A DNA stretch of 64,000 nucleotides from Flavobacteriales bacterium (lineage in GTDB: Bacteria > Bacteroidota > Bacteroidia > Flavobacteriales_E > Vicingaceae): NCBI GenBank assembly GCA_015075325.1, contig JABTUP010000002.1, positions 124,001 to 188,000 of the forward strand. Reading direction: 5' to 3'. Both the position numbers and the translations under genes were made by a program. Below the pieces are notes generated by a model that saw nothing but the letters and a program-made list of their open reading frames with translations, made no database searches and had not been told where the DNA came from. Of this stretch, positions 50,368 to 59,930 are shown piece after piece (positions within the stretch are counted from its first letter, which is position 1; every line of letters starts with the position of its first letter).

Positions 50368-51420
50368 ATGCCAATTAATGTTCCTTTATTAAAAGAAATC
50401 GCTGAAGTAGCTGGAGCTCCAGGTCACGAACAACGTATAAGAGAAGTTGTATTAAGAGAAATTAAACCATTGGTTGACGAAGTTTCCATTGATAACATGG
50501 GAAACGTTTATGCCATAAAAAAAGGTAAAGAAAGTAAACGAGTAATGATTGGTGCCCATATGGACGAGATTGGCTTTATGGTAACACACATCGACGATAA
50601 AGGTTTTGTTCGTTTTCACACACTTGGAGGTTTCGACCCGAAAACACTTACAGCTCAACGAGTTATTATTCACGGAAAAAAAGACATTATTGGCGTGATG
50701 GGTTCAAAACCGATTCACGTAATGAGCCCTGAAGAAAGAACCAAACTGCCAAAAACTACCGACTTTTTTATTGACTTAGGAATGAATAAAGAAGAAGTAG
50801 AGAAAATAGTAAGCGTTGGCGACCCTATCACCAGAGAACGTGGTTTAATAGAAATGGGAAATTGTGTAAACTGCAAATCATTAGACAACCGTTTGGCAGT
50901 TTTTATTTTAATAGAAACATTAAAAAATTTAAAAGGAAAAGAAGTTCCTTATGATATTTATGGTGTATTTACCGTTCAAGAAGAGGTTGGTATTAGAGGA
51001 GCAAACGTAGCTGCACTAGAAATAAAACCCGATTTTGGATTTGGATTAGACACTACCATCGCTTTTGATGTACCAGGTGCAAAACCAGAAGAAATTATTA
51101 CTTCACTTGGCGATGGAACAGCCATTAAAATAATGGATAGCTCAACCATTTGCGACTACCGAATGATTAGATACATGGAAGGCGTTGCTAAAAAACACAA
51201 CATCAAATATCAAAAAGAAATATTAACCGCAGGAGGAACCGATACCGCTGGAATTCAACGAATGAACCCAGGTGGTGCAATTGCCGGAGCAATTTCTATA
51301 CCTACTCGTCACATTCATCAAGTAATTGAAATGGCTGATAAAGACGATATTAAAGGAAGTGTTGATTTATTAACACAATGCTTATTAGAAATTAACCAAT
51401 TCGATTGGAGCTTTAAATAG
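50368..51420 (+). CDS. M42 family metallopeptidase
   Basis: A 350-residue cytosolic aminopeptidase of family M42. The two-metal site and catalytic residues: GAHMDEIGFMV, KSLDNRLAVFI, TVQEEVGIRGA, GLDTT and the C-terminal PTRHIHQVIEM; TAGGTDTAG lies before it. M42 enzymes trim peptides from the proteasome-like step. Clean frame, ATG at 50368 close after a consensus -7. Confidence 0.93.
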   Translation: MPINVPLLKEIAEVAGAPGHEQRIREVVLREIKPLVDEVSIDNMGNVYAIKKGKESKRVMIGAHMDEIGFMVTHIDDKGFVRFHTLGGFDPKTLTAQRVIIHGKKDIIGVMGSKPIHVMSPEERTKLPKTTDFFIDLGMNKEEVEKIVSVGDPITRERGLIEMGNCVNCKSLDNRLAVFILIETLKNLKGKEVPYDIYGVFTVQEEVGIRGANVAALEIKPDFGFGLDTTIAFDVPGAKPEEIITSLGDGTAIKIMDSSTICDYRMIRYMEGVAKKHNIKYQKEILTAGGTDTAGIQRMNPGGAIAGAISIPTRHIHQVIEMADKDDIKGSVDLLTQCLLEINQFDWSFK

Positions 51421-51459
51421 TGCCAATAAAGCAAAGAAAATTGTTTTAACACAGATTTT

Positions 51460-51488
51460 TTGTAATGTTAATTATTTTATTAACTTTG
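51460..51488 (+). promoter_or_regulatory. Promoter of the DUF177-rpmF-fab cluster
   Basis: TTG (51460-51462), 18 bases, TAACTTTG (51481-51488): an exact Bacteroidota promoter, 24 bases before the TTG start of DUF177. Confidence 0.75.
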
Positions 51489-51512
51489 CCAACTTTCTTT
51501 TCAAATTTGTAA

Positions 51513-52022
51513 TTGAAAGCATTAAACGATTATACGATACAGTTTGTTAGTTTAGCACAAGGCACTCATCATTTTGAGTACGAGATAAACAACACGTTCT
51601 TTGAAGAATTAGATTGCAATGATTTTATAAACGCATCATTTCATGTGGATATAGAATTTATAAAGCAATCAACCATGATGCTACTTAATTTTAGTTTCAC
51701 TGGTAAAATAGTTGTCCCGTGCGACAGGTGTTTAGAAGATGTATCCATTCCAGTTGCAGGATTAGAAAAACTAATTGTAAAATTTGGAAATAACACACTA
51801 AACGATAACGACGACATACTCATTTTACACGAAGGTGAATACGAACTTAACGTAGCTCATTATATTTATGAATTTATTGAACTGCATATTCCTCACCGAA
51901 AAACACACAAAGAAGGTGATTGCGATGCAGAAACAATAAAAAAATTAAACGAATTAAAAATAAATAAATCATCAGAAGATATTGATCCACGTTGGTCAGC
52001 ACTTAAAAATTTTAACAATTAG
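51513..52022 (+). CDS. DUF177 (YceD-like) protein
   Basis: A 169-residue DUF177 protein: an Asp/Asn-rich N-terminal part (YTIQFVSLAQGTHHFEYEI), CDRCLEDVSIPV with CxxC, and DPRWSALKNFNN at the end, as in the family. It precedes rpmF here, as in many bacteria, and the family is linked with 23S rRNA or fatty acid control. The start is TTG (51513); the codon before it in frame is a stop, and no ATG is near. Confidence 0.85.
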   Translation: MKALNDYTIQFVSLAQGTHHFEYEINNTFFEELDCNDFINASFHVDIEFIKQSTMMLLNFSFTGKIVVPCDRCLEDVSIPVAGLEKLIVKFGNNTLNDNDDILILHEGEYELNVAHYIYEFIELHIPHRKTHKEGDCDAETIKKLNELKINKSSEDIDPRWSALKNFNN

Positions 52023-52036
52023 TAAAACAAAATAAA

Positions 52037-52222
52037 ATGGCACATCCTAAGCGAAAAACATCAAAAACTAGAAGAGACAAAGGTAGAACTCATTACAAAG
52101 CAGTTGCACCTACAACTTCATCATGCTCAAACTGTGGAGCTCCAACATTATACCACAGAGTATGTGGCGAATGTGGTTACTACAGAGGCAAACAAGCCGT
52201 AGAAAAACAAGTTGCCCTTTAA
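52037..52222 (+). CDS. rpmF: Ribosomal protein bL32
   Basis: A 61-residue bL32: MAHPKRKTSKTRRDKGRTHY at the start and a zinc ribbon CSNCGAPTLYHRVCGECG. Starts 14 bases after DUF177. Confidence 0.97.
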   Translation: MAHPKRKTSKTRRDKGRTHYKAVAPTTSSCSNCGAPTLYHRVCGECGYYRGKQAVEKQVAL

Positions 52223-52251
52223 TAGCAAACTATTATTTAATAAACAAACTG

Positions 52252-52283
52252 AACTTACTGTAATTTCTACGGTAAGTTTTTTT
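52252..52283 (+). terminator. Terminator after rpmF
   Basis: AACTTACTGTA (52252-52262) pairs with TACGGTAAGTT (52268-52278; one G-U) around a short loop, followed by seven T. It lies between rpmF and fabH, so fabH may be partly separate. Confidence 0.7.
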
Positions 52284-52358
52284 GTTTTATTACACTAATC
52301 TTTCTTAACATAAGATATATTTTTTACCTTCGTCGTTCATTTCTAGAAAAATAAGAAT

Positions 52359-53360
52359 ATGAGTAAAATTACTGCAGCAATTACAGCCGTTCAAGGATAC
52401 GTACCCGATTATGTTTTAACAAATAAAGAATTAGAAACAATGGTTGATACCACCGATGAGTGGATTGTTTCAAGAACAGGAATAAATGAAAGAAGAATTT
52501 TAAAAGGCGAAGGAAAAGGTGCTTCCGATATGGCTGTTCCAGCAGTTTTAGGTCTTTGTAAAAAAAGAGGTATCGACCCAATGGAAATCGATTTATTAAT
52601 TTGTTGCACAGTTACTGCCGATCATATTTTTCCTGCAACAGCAAACATTATAACCGATAAAGTTGGAGCAAAAAACGCTTTTGGATTTGATATCAATGCA
52701 GCCTGCTCTGGTTTTATTTATGGATTAGTAACAGGCTCAAAATTTGTTGAATCGGGTACTCACAAAAAAGTGGTAGTTGTTGGCGTTGATAAAATGTCGG
52801 CGTTAGTTGATTATGAAGACAGACAAACTTGTATCATTTTCGGAGATGGTTGTGGGGCAGTACTTTTAGAGCCAAACACCGAAGGTTTCGGAATTAAAGA
52901 TTCTATTTTACGAAGCGATGGTTCAGGATTTCAGCACTTACACCAAAAAGCAGGAGGCTCAGCATATCCTCCATCAATAGAAACCGTTACAAATAAAGAA
53001 CATCACATACATCAAGAAGGACAAGCAGTATTTAAATTTGCTGTAACCAACATGGCAGATGTGTCTGCCGAGATTATGGAAAAAAATAATTTATCGGCTG
53101 ATGATGTAGCATGGTTAGTTCCTCACCAAGCAAACAAACGAATTATAGACGCAACAGCTCGCCGAATGGGCTTGAGCGACGATAAAGTAATGCTAAATAT
53201 TCAAAAATATGGCAATACCACATCAGGCACCATTCCTTTGTGTTTGTGGGAATGGGAAAATCAATTAAAAAAAGGCGATAACATTATTTTATCAGCTTTT
53301 GGTGGTGGATTTACTTGGGGTGCTATTTGGATAAAATGGGCTTACGATTCAAAAAAATAA
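52359..53360 (+). CDS. fabH: Beta-ketoacyl-ACP synthase III
   Basis: A 333-residue FabH: the active Cys in [12 protein letters not shown], His in PHQANKRI and Asn in [11 protein letters not shown], plus [11 protein letters not shown] and [11 protein letters not shown]. It condenses acetyl-CoA with malonyl-ACP to start fatty acid synthesis. Followed by accB and accC, which provide malonyl-CoA. Confidence 0.97.
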   Translation: MSKITAAITAVQGYVPDYVLTNKELETMVDTTDEWIVSRTGINERRILKGEGKGASDMAVPAVLGLCKKRGIDPMEIDLLICCTVTADHIFPATANIITDKVGAKNAFGFDINAACSGFIYGLVTGSKFVESGTHKKVVVVGVDKMSALVDYEDRQTCIIFGDGCGAVLLEPNTEGFGIKDSILRSDGSGFQHLHQKAGGSAYPPSIETVTNKEHHIHQEGQAVFKFAVTNMADVSAEIMEKNNLSADDVAWLVPHQANKRIIDATARRMGLSDDKVMLNIQKYGNTTSGTIPLCLWEWENQLKKGDNIILSAFGGGFTWGAIWIKWAYDSKK

Positions 53361-53463
53361 ATTACTTTTGTCGAGTTAAAAACTTAAAAAAAGTGAAAAA
53401 TCATTAAAAAATCAATGGAAATTGACCATTTTAATGTTAAAACTTACATAAAACAGGGAAAAT

Positions 53464-53952
53464 ATGAAAAACACAGAAATTCAAGATTTAATCAAATTTG
53501 TAGCTAAATCAGGCGTAAGCGAAGTTGAAATCCAAGATAAAGATTTTAAAATAATTATTAAAACTGCCTCAAGTAAAAAAGAAACACAAACCATTATACA
53601 AACAGCTCCTGCACCAGTTGCAGTTCAACAAGCAGCTCCTGCTGTTCAAGTAGCCGCTCCTGTTGCTGCCGAACCTGCAAAACCTACTCCAGCTGCTAAC
53701 GATGATGCAAAATATGTAACTGTTAAATCTCCAATGATTGGAACATTTTATAGAAAAGCTTCTCCAGACAAACCAAACTTTGTAAATGTTGGCGACGAGG
53801 TAAACAGCAAATCGGTGGTTTGTATTATTGAAGCCATGAAATTATTCAACGAAATTGAAGCTGAAGTTACTGGTAAAATTGTAAAAGTTTTGGTTGATGA
53901 TGGTTCTCCTGTTGAATACGACCAGCCTTTATTTTTAGTTGATCCAGCTTAA
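53464..53952 (+). CDS. accB: Acetyl-CoA carboxylase biotin carboxyl carrier protein
   Basis: A 162-residue BCCP: N-terminal domain, Ala/Pro-rich linker (APAPVAVQQAAPAVQVAAPV), and a biotinyl domain with EAMKLFNEIEAEV, where Lys carries biotin. Works with AccC downstream. ATG at 53464, 103 bases after fabH. Confidence 0.97.
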   Translation: MKNTEIQDLIKFVAKSGVSEVEIQDKDFKIIIKTASSKKETQTIIQTAPAPVAVQQAAPAVQVAAPVAAEPAKPTPAANDDAKYVTVKSPMIGTFYRKASPDKPNFVNVGDEVNSKSVVCIIEAMKLFNEIEAEVTGKIVKVLVDDGSPVEYDQPLFLVDPA

Positions 53953-53958
53953 TTTCAT

Positions 53959-54056
53959 AATTTGAAAATGTGCTAATTTGAAAATGAGTTCAATACTCTT
54001 TTTTTCTTTAACACCACAGATTTTCAAATCTTCAAATTGTTTAATTTTCAAATTTA
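53959..54056. repeat. Repeated AATTTGAAAATG blocks in the accB-accC spacer
   Basis: AATTTGAAAATG occurs twice (53959-53970 and 53975-53986), and complementary blocks (GATTTTCAAAT, TTCAAATT, AATTTTCAAATTT) fill 54019-54055, so the spacer could form a long hairpin. A T-rich run lies between. The last block abuts the accC start, with little room for a ribosome-binding site. Confidence 0.6.
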
Positions 54057-54060
54057 ACTT

Positions 54061-55401
54061 ATGTTTAAAAAAATATTAATAGCTAATAGAGGAGAAATTG
54101 CACTTCGTGTTATCAGAACTTGCAAAGAAATGGGTATTAGCACCGTAGCGGTTTACTCAACTGCCGACAAAGACAGTTTACACGTTCGTTTTGCCGATGA
54201 AGCAGTTTGTATCGGACCTCCAAAAAGTTCAGAATCATACTTAAATATTCCAAGAATTATTGCAGCGGCTGAGATTACCAATGCCGACGCTATTCATCCT
54301 GGATATGGATTTTTATCAGAAAACGCTAAGTTTTCTAAAATATGCCAAGAAAACAACATTAAGTTTATTGGAGCATCACCAGAAATGATTGATGCTATGG
54401 GAGATAAAGCCTCAGCAAAAGAAACCATGATAAAAGCTGGTGTACCTGTTGTTCCTGGTTCACCAGGCTTATTAAAAGATTTGGCTGACGCAAAAGCTGT
54501 AGCTAAAAAAATTAAATACCCAGTAATGATGAAAGCTACTGCTGGTGGTGGTGGTAAAGGTATGCGTGTGATTTGGAAAGAAGAAGAACTTGAAGCTGCT
54601 TGGGAATCGGCACGACAAGAAGCTGCGGCTGCATTTGGCAACGACGGCATGTACATGGAAAAATTTATTGAAGAGCCACGTCATATCGAAATACAAATTG
54701 CTGGAGACGGAAAAAATGCTTGTCACCTTTCTGAAAGAGATTGCTCTATTCAACGTCGTCACCAAAAATTGGTTGAAGAAACTCCCTCTCCATTTATGAC
54801 TCCTGAACTTAGAAAAAAAATGGGTGAAGCGGCTATAAAAGCGGCAAAAGCAGTAAACTACGAAGGCGTTGGAACTATTGAGTTTTTAGTGGACAAAAAC
54901 CGTGATTTCTATTTCATGGAAATGAACACACGTATTCAGGTTGAGCATACCATTACTGAAGAAGTAATTAACTACGATTTAATAAAAGAACAAATTAAAT
55001 TAGCTTGGGGCGATAAAATTAGTGGCAGAAACTACGAGCCAACCATGCACGCCATACAGTGTAGAATAAACGCTGAAGACCCATTTAACGATTTTAGACC
55101 GAGCCCTGGTAAAATTGAAACGTATCACGAACCAGGTGGACATGGTATTAGAATAGACACGCACGTTTATGCAAGCTATGTTATTCCTCCATATTACGAT
55201 TCGATGATTGCAAAACTAATTACAGTAGCTCAAACCCGTGAAGAAGCAATAACTAAAATGGAAAGAGCCTTGAGTGAATACATTATTGAAGGAGTAAAAT
55301 CTACCATACCTTTTCATCAACAATTAATGAAAGACAAAGATTTTAGAAGCGGTAATTTCACTACAAAATTTATGGAAACTTTTAAATTAAAAGAAATTTA
55401 A
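54061..55401 (+). CDS. accC: Acetyl-CoA carboxylase biotin carboxylase
   Basis: A 446-residue biotin carboxylase with ATP-grasp fold: [44 protein letters not shown] (glycine-rich loop), [16 protein letters not shown] and [15 protein letters not shown]. It carboxylates the biotin of AccB. ATG at 54061. Confidence 0.97.
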   Translation: MFKKILIANRGEIALRVIRTCKEMGISTVAVYSTADKDSLHVRFADEAVCIGPPKSSESYLNIPRIIAAAEITNADAIHPGYGFLSENAKFSKICQENNIKFIGASPEMIDAMGDKASAKETMIKAGVPVVPGSPGLLKDLADAKAVAKKIKYPVMMKATAGGGGKGMRVIWKEEELEAAWESARQEAAAAFGNDGMYMEKFIEEPRHIEIQIAGDGKNACHLSERDCSIQRRHQKLVEETPSPFMTPELRKKMGEAAIKAAKAVNYEGVGTIEFLVDKNRDFYFMEMNTRIQVEHTITEEVINYDLIKEQIKLAWGDKISGRNYEPTMHAIQCRINAEDPFNDFRPSPGKIETYHEPGGHGIRIDTHVYASYVIPPYYDSMIAKLITVAQTREEAITKMERALSEYIIEGVKSTIPFHQQLMKDKDFRSGNFTTKFMETFKLKEI

Positions 55402-55435
55402 TAGCGGTTTAATGATTTAACATTAATCCGTTTTA

Positions 55436-55443
55436 TATCTTTG
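55436..55443 (+). promoter_or_regulatory. Candidate -7 element for the stress protein
   Basis: TATCTTTG, exact match to TAnnTTTG, 68 bases before the ATG at 55512. Confidence 0.5.
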
Positions 55444-55511
55444 CAAAAAATTAATTGTATATTTAGTGCTCTTTAAATCAATAATATAGATATCAACCAA
55501 TAAACTCAACT

Positions 55512-56348
55512 ATGGATAAACAAACATTTAAAGTTCTAGTTCCTCACGATTTCAGCTCAGTTGCTGAATGTGCTGTTAATCATGCTTCAAAAATTGCTGC
55601 CTCTTTTAAAGGAGAAGTGCATTTACTACACGTTGTTTCAAAACAAAAAGAAGTTGACGATATAAGAGTAAAACTTAGCAAAATTGCTGAGGACGCAGAA
55701 AAAAGAAATGGTGTTCCTTTTCATGTAATTGTGCGTATTGGAAATATTTTTGAAGACATAGGTGATGTAGCTACCGAAATTAACGCTGGCTTTATTGTTA
55801 TGGGAACCCACGGAGCAAGGGGTATGCAAAAAATTATGGGTAGCCATGCTTTAAGAGTAATTTCTAACTCTAAAGTACCTTTTGTAATTGTACAAAACAA
55901 AAACCCAAAAGCAGATTCAACTTACGATGATATTGTTGTGCCGGTAGACTACTCTGAGGTTACTAAACAAAAACTTTCGGTTGCATCAAACATTGCTGCT
56001 CATTTTAACAGCAAAGTTCACTTGTTTTTTGATGAGGAATCGGACGAATTTTTAAGAAAAAAATTAGACCGTGAAATAGCTTTTGCTAAAAACTATTTTA
56101 TGGAACGAAACATTTCATATACCCTAAACCAATCGGAAGAATCGGGTAACTTTAAAAAGCAGTTGATAAAATTTGCTGCTCGTATTGATGCCGACTTAAT
56201 TGCTGTTGTAAATACTCAAGAAGGTGCTTTATTACCCGACTTTTTTGGTAGCGAAGAGCAAGAAGTTATTGCTAACGATGCCGAAATACCAGTATTAATG
56301 ACTAACCCAACACAACAAGTGGTTGCTGGTGGTGTTTTAGGAACTTAA
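55512..56348 (+). CDS. Tandem universal stress protein
   Basis: A 278-residue protein of two UspA domains. The first holds the ATP-type loop FIVMGTHGARGMQKIMGSHA; the second (about 140-278) has a degraded version of it (DLIAVVNTQEGALLPDFFGS). Role in stress or energy sensing is inferred. Ends in a terminator. Confidence 0.88.
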   Translation: MDKQTFKVLVPHDFSSVAECAVNHASKIAASFKGEVHLLHVVSKQKEVDDIRVKLSKIAEDAEKRNGVPFHVIVRIGNIFEDIGDVATEINAGFIVMGTHGARGMQKIMGSHALRVISNSKVPFVIVQNKNPKADSTYDDIVVPVDYSEVTKQKLSVASNIAAHFNSKVHLFFDEESDEFLRKKLDREIAFAKNYFMERNISYTLNQSEESGNFKKQLIKFAARIDADLIAVVNTQEGALLPDFFGSEEQEVIANDAEIPVLMTNPTQQVVAGGVLGT

Positions 56349-56371
56349 AAATAAGTTAATAAGCTTTATAT

Positions 56372-56405
56372 AAATCCTCATGTTTGTAGCGTGAGGATTT
56401 TTTTT
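56372..56405 (+). terminator. Terminator after the stress protein
   Basis: AAATCCTCA (56372-56380) and its perfect complement TGAGGATTT (56392-56400), then a T run. Confidence 0.9.
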
Positions 56406-56422
56406 GCCATAACTTTTTTCGT

Positions 56423-56430
56423 TACATTTG
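56423..56430 (+). promoter_or_regulatory. Candidate -7 element for the HNH islet
   Basis: TACATTTG, exact match to TAnnTTTG, with a TTG (56404-56406) 16 bases upstream. The leader to the HNH gene would be about 120 bases. Confidence 0.4.
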
Positions 56431-56554
56431 AAATGAGTATTGGTGAAAATGATGCATCTATATCATTTCTATTTGTTGACTAAAAGCATATATAGAGGAA
56501 AACACAATGGACAAATACATTTAGGAAAATTAATTACAGTTTAATTAAACAACT

Positions 56555-57331
56555 ATGGCAAAAAATCTCTGGACTCGTGAAGAATTAATACTTGTTTTCA
56601 ACTTGTATTTAAAATTACCTTTTGGCAGAATGCATACTCGAACACCAGAAATTATTGAAATGGCTAATCTTACAGGGAGAACAGTTAATTCTATAGCAAT
56701 TCGACTTGTAAATTTTGCTGCTTGCGACCCTTATCATAAAGATAGAGGAGTAAAAGGAATGGTTGGAGGAATAAAACAATGCCAACCGATTTGGGATGAA
56801 TTTTCTGAAAATAAAGAATTGTTGATTTTTGAAAGTGAAAATATTTTGGCAGAAAAAGAAAACCAAACAATTGAAAATAAGTTTAATGAATTACTTTTTG
56901 ACTTGAAAGAATTGAAAGGAGAAAGTAAAATCAGGGAAGTTAAAACTAGAATAAACCAAAATGTTTTTAGACAAATAGTAGTCGCAAATTATTCAAGTAA
57001 ATGTGCTATAACTGGTATTGATTTACCAGAATTACTTTTTGCAAGTCATATTGTTCCTTGGGCTAAAAATGAAAAAGAAAGGTTAAATCCAGAAAATGGG
57101 ATTTGTCTTTCAGCACTTTACGATAAAGCTTTCGATAAAGGATTAATTGCAATAAATGAGAATTATAAAATTTTACTTTCCGATAAATTGAAAAAGAAAA
57201 AAGAAACTGATTTTTATGGGAAATATTTTGGACCAATTGAAGCTCAAACGCTTATTTCTCCACAAAGATATTTTCCAAAGAAGGAATTTATACAATATCA
57301 CCTTGATGAAATTTTCAATAAAATAAATTGA
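56555..57331 (+). CDS. HNH endonuclease (HNH_2-type)
   Basis: A 258-residue protein. The N-terminal 85 residues (WTREELILVFNLYLKLPFGR ... TGRTVNSIAIRLVNFAACDP) look like a DNA-binding domain common on such nucleases. The C-terminal HNH_2 domain has CAITGIDLPELLFASHIVPW and NPENGICLSALYDKAFDKGL, with His, Asn and a second His-like position. Such genes are restriction or defence nucleases in mobile regions. Position between housekeeping genes suggests an accessory insertion. Confidence 0.8.
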   Translation: MAKNLWTREELILVFNLYLKLPFGRMHTRTPEIIEMANLTGRTVNSIAIRLVNFAACDPYHKDRGVKGMVGGIKQCQPIWDEFSENKELLIFESENILAEKENQTIENKFNELLFDLKELKGESKIREVKTRINQNVFRQIVVANYSSKCAITGIDLPELLFASHIVPWAKNEKERLNPENGICLSALYDKAFDKGLIAINENYKILLSDKLKKKKETDFYGKYFGPIEAQTLISPQRYFPKKEFIQYHLDEIFNKIN

Positions 57332-57467
57332 TAAGCAAATGAACTTTTGGTCTTATCTAATGAAAAAATAACCGAATTGGCAGAACGTGTTGTTTAAAAA
57401 ATTAATAATTGCCAAACAGAAAATGATGTTTTAGATTTGATAATTGTTGAAATGTAAAGATAAACCA

Positions 57468-58463
57468 ATGGAAAACTCAGATTTTATCCTATTCAAAACC
57501 GAAGACGAAAAAATATCGGTTGATGTTCGTATGAACGATGAAACCGTTTGGCTTACGCAAGACCAAATGGCGATGTTGTTTGACAAAGGCAGAAGCACTA
57601 TTGCTGAACACATTTTAAATGTTTTTAAAGAAGGAGAATTAGACGAAAAAGCAACTTGTCGGAAATTCCGACAAGTTCGCACAGAGGGCAGCCGAACAGT
57701 AGAGCGTGATGTTGAACATTACAACCTCGATGTTATTATTTCCGTAGGTTATCGAGTTAAATCTTTGCGTGGCACACAATTTCGCCAATGGGCAACCAAA
57801 CGCCTTAACGAATACATTCGAAAAGGATTTACAATGGACGATGAACGCCTGAAAAACCTCGGTGGTGGCGGTTATTGGAAAGAATTATTGCAACGCATAC
57901 GGGATATTCGTGCTTCAGAAAAAGTTTTTTATCGTCAAGTATTGGATATTTATGCCACAAGTATGGATTACGACCCAAAAGCAGATGTTTCCATTGCATT
58001 TTTTAAAAAGGTTCAAAACAAAATTCATTTTGCTGTTCACGGACAAACAGCAGCAGAAGTAATTTTTAATCGTGCCGATGCCGAAAAAGAATTTATGGGT
58101 TTGATGACTTTCCCAGGCGAACGCCCTTATTTAAAGGATGTAACTATTGCCAAAAACTATTTAGATGAAAAAGAATTGAGAGCTTTAGGGCAAATTGTTT
58201 CGGGATATTTAGACTTTGCCGAACGTCAAGCCGAACGAGAACAAGCCATGACCATGAAAGATTGGGCAGAACATTTAGACCGTATTTTAACTATGAGTGG
58301 TGAAAAATTATTACAAGGAGCAGGAACAATTAGTCACGAAAAAGCAGTTGAAAAAGCAAGTACTGAGTATAAAAAATATCAGCAAAAAACGCTTAGCGAG
58401 GCTGAGAAAAATTATTTAGAAAGCTTGAAAACATTAGAAAAGAAAACCAAGAAAAAGAAATAA
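57468..58463 (+). CDS. RhuM-family virulence/DNA-associated protein
   Basis: A 331-residue RhuM-family protein: TVWLTQDQMAMLFDKGRSTI (a KilA-N/antirepressor-like start), then NVFKEGELDEKATCRKFRQV, VISVGYRVKSLRGTQFRQWA, DIYATSMDYDPKADVSIAFF and a Lys-rich tail. Named for Salmonella RhuM; the biochemical role is unknown, but it is frequent beside defence genes. I start at the ATG 57468; an upstream TTG at 57444 would add nine odd codons. It follows the HNH gene by 136 bases that may hold a short remnant frame. Confidence 0.85.
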   Translation: MENSDFILFKTEDEKISVDVRMNDETVWLTQDQMAMLFDKGRSTIAEHILNVFKEGELDEKATCRKFRQVRTEGSRTVERDVEHYNLDVIISVGYRVKSLRGTQFRQWATKRLNEYIRKGFTMDDERLKNLGGGGYWKELLQRIRDIRASEKVFYRQVLDIYATSMDYDPKADVSIAFFKKVQNKIHFAVHGQTAAEVIFNRADAEKEFMGLMTFPGERPYLKDVTIAKNYLDEKELRALGQIVSGYLDFAERQAEREQAMTMKDWAEHLDRILTMSGEKLLQGAGTISHEKAVEKASTEYKKYQQKTLSEAEKNYLESLKTLEKKTKKKK

Positions 58464-58529
58464 AGTAAAAAACATTAATTGAACAAAAAATATAAATCTG
58501 GCAACGCGGGAAATTAATTTGGTAAAAAA

Positions 58530-58832
58530 GTGTTAGCATATATTCAGTCAAACCCACAACTCATTGATGAAGTAAAAGGGTTGTCAAAGCTTGAAGAAAC
58601 TGAAATTGTCGAATTAAAATTCATCTATGATAAACTTCAATTGGTTTCAAAAGACGAATGGAAAAAAATTATTGACTTAGAAAGTCAAACAAAAGTATTT
58701 GACAATCTTGAATTATCAAATGTTAAAACTGTTCAAATCGCTTTAGCAAAAAAAGAAAAGATAAAAGAGCAAGCATTAATTAAAGCTTACGAATCCTTGA
58801 AAAAATTAAGGAAATATGGAATAAAAGTTTAA
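58530..58832 (+). CDS. Unknown 100-residue protein
   Basis: Starts at a GTG (58530), as a stop precedes it in frame. Helical, with Glu/Lys-rich stretches (LSKLEETEIVELKFIYDKLQ, ALAKKEKIKEQALIKAYESL). No signal peptide or known domain seen. It is the third gene of the HNH-RhuM islet. Confidence 0.55.
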   Translation: MLAYIQSNPQLIDEVKGLSKLEETEIVELKFIYDKLQLVSKDEWKKIIDLESQTKVFDNLELSNVKTVQIALAKKEKIKEQALIKAYESLKKLRKYGIKV

Positions 58833-59075
58833 ATTATCAAAATACTTTTTATTTTGATGATTTAATAAAATTAAATATTTTATTCTATTGTATTTGTAAA
58901 TTATAATTTATTATACTGATTTTACAATTTTTACCACACAAATGAAACTTTGGTTTTTAAAAACAAGTAAAAGAACCCAAAGCAACTCCAAAAAAATAGT
59001 TTAATTAAAAAAAGCAAAAAAAATGCCTTTTAGAGGTGCGGGAAAAACTTTGTCTAACAACTAAAACTTAAAGCC

Positions 59076-59813
59076 ATGAAAACATTACTTACATACCTAG
59101 CAGTAGCATTGCTGATTGCATCAAATGTATCAGTAAATGCTTTCAATCCAAACCTTCCAAAAGGAATTGTTTACCAACTTTCGTTAAACAGCAACGATTT
59201 ACAAAAATCGCAAGCCGTTATACAAGAGTACTCGTACCTAACCAGAATAATAAAAGACAACTCGTCGATTTATATTTTTGGTAATTACCCTTCGTTTGCA
59301 GCCATCGATTCAGTAAGAACGTTGCTTGAAAAAGAAGGCTGCACCAAATTAGAAGTGATAGCTTACCGAGACCAAATTGAAATTTCGGTAGCAGAAGCCA
59401 TTTCTATTCAATACAAAGCCGATATGCTTACCGACGAAGCAACCGAAGAACGTACCAGCATTAAAAAAATATCTACTCGTGAGGTAAACTACTTGTTGGA
59501 TGTTCAACGCTCAGGTTTAAAACACTATTATGCCTTGGCTATACCAGTAAAATCGCACGAAACAGTGGATAAATTATTGGAGCAAATAGACAACGAACAA
59601 GTAATTGAAATTAGCACCGATAACGACACCTACTCTATTGGAAAATTTGAAAAATTTGAAGATGTATTAAAAGCTCGTCAAAAATTTATAAGTAGCGACA
59701 TTAAAGATGTGTTTATTATGGCACAAATAACCGATGAAAAAATTGATATTGATGATGCACAAAACTTTGCAATAACCATTCAAGCCATGGTAAACGACTT
59801 AGCCGACTATTAA
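59076..59813 (+). CDS. Secreted protein with two SPOR-like repeats
   Basis: A 245-residue protein with a signal peptide (to VNAFNP). The segments YIFGNYPSFAAIDSVRTLLE ... KLEVIAYRDQIEISVAEAI and TYSIGKFEKFEDVLKARQKF ... DVFIMAQITDEKIDIDDAQ follow the same order of strand, helix, strand and 'I-x-I-x-x-A' end, which resembles a duplicated SPOR-type fold. I found no residue that proves peptidoglycan binding. A terminator follows. Confidence 0.6.
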   Translation: MKTLLTYLAVALLIASNVSVNAFNPNLPKGIVYQLSLNSNDLQKSQAVIQEYSYLTRIIKDNSSIYIFGNYPSFAAIDSVRTLLEKEGCTKLEVIAYRDQIEISVAEAISIQYKADMLTDEATEERTSIKKISTREVNYLLDVQRSGLKHYYALAIPVKSHETVDKLLEQIDNEQVIEISTDNDTYSIGKFEKFEDVLKARQKFISSDIKDVFIMAQITDEKIDIDDAQNFAITIQAMVNDLADY

Positions 59814-59859
59814 ACCTAATTATCCTACAAACCCTAATATTCCCAATATCCATAAAGAG

Positions 59860-59892
59860 CCGAAGTTATCGAAAATCTAACTTCGGTTTTTT
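59860..59892 (+). terminator. Terminator after the SPOR-like gene
   Basis: CCGAAGTTA (59860-59868) and its perfect complement TAACTTCGG (59878-59886), followed by a T run (59887-59892). Confidence 0.9.
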
Positions 59893-59918
59893 AATTAGAA
59901 ACTACTCCGTTTTATACT

Positions 59919-59926
59919 TAACTTTG
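59919..59926 (+). promoter_or_regulatory. -7 element next to the radical SAM start
   Basis: TAACTTTG ends four bases before the ATG at 59931. If used, the transcript would be leaderless or nearly so. Confidence 0.45.
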
Positions 59927-59930
59927 CACA

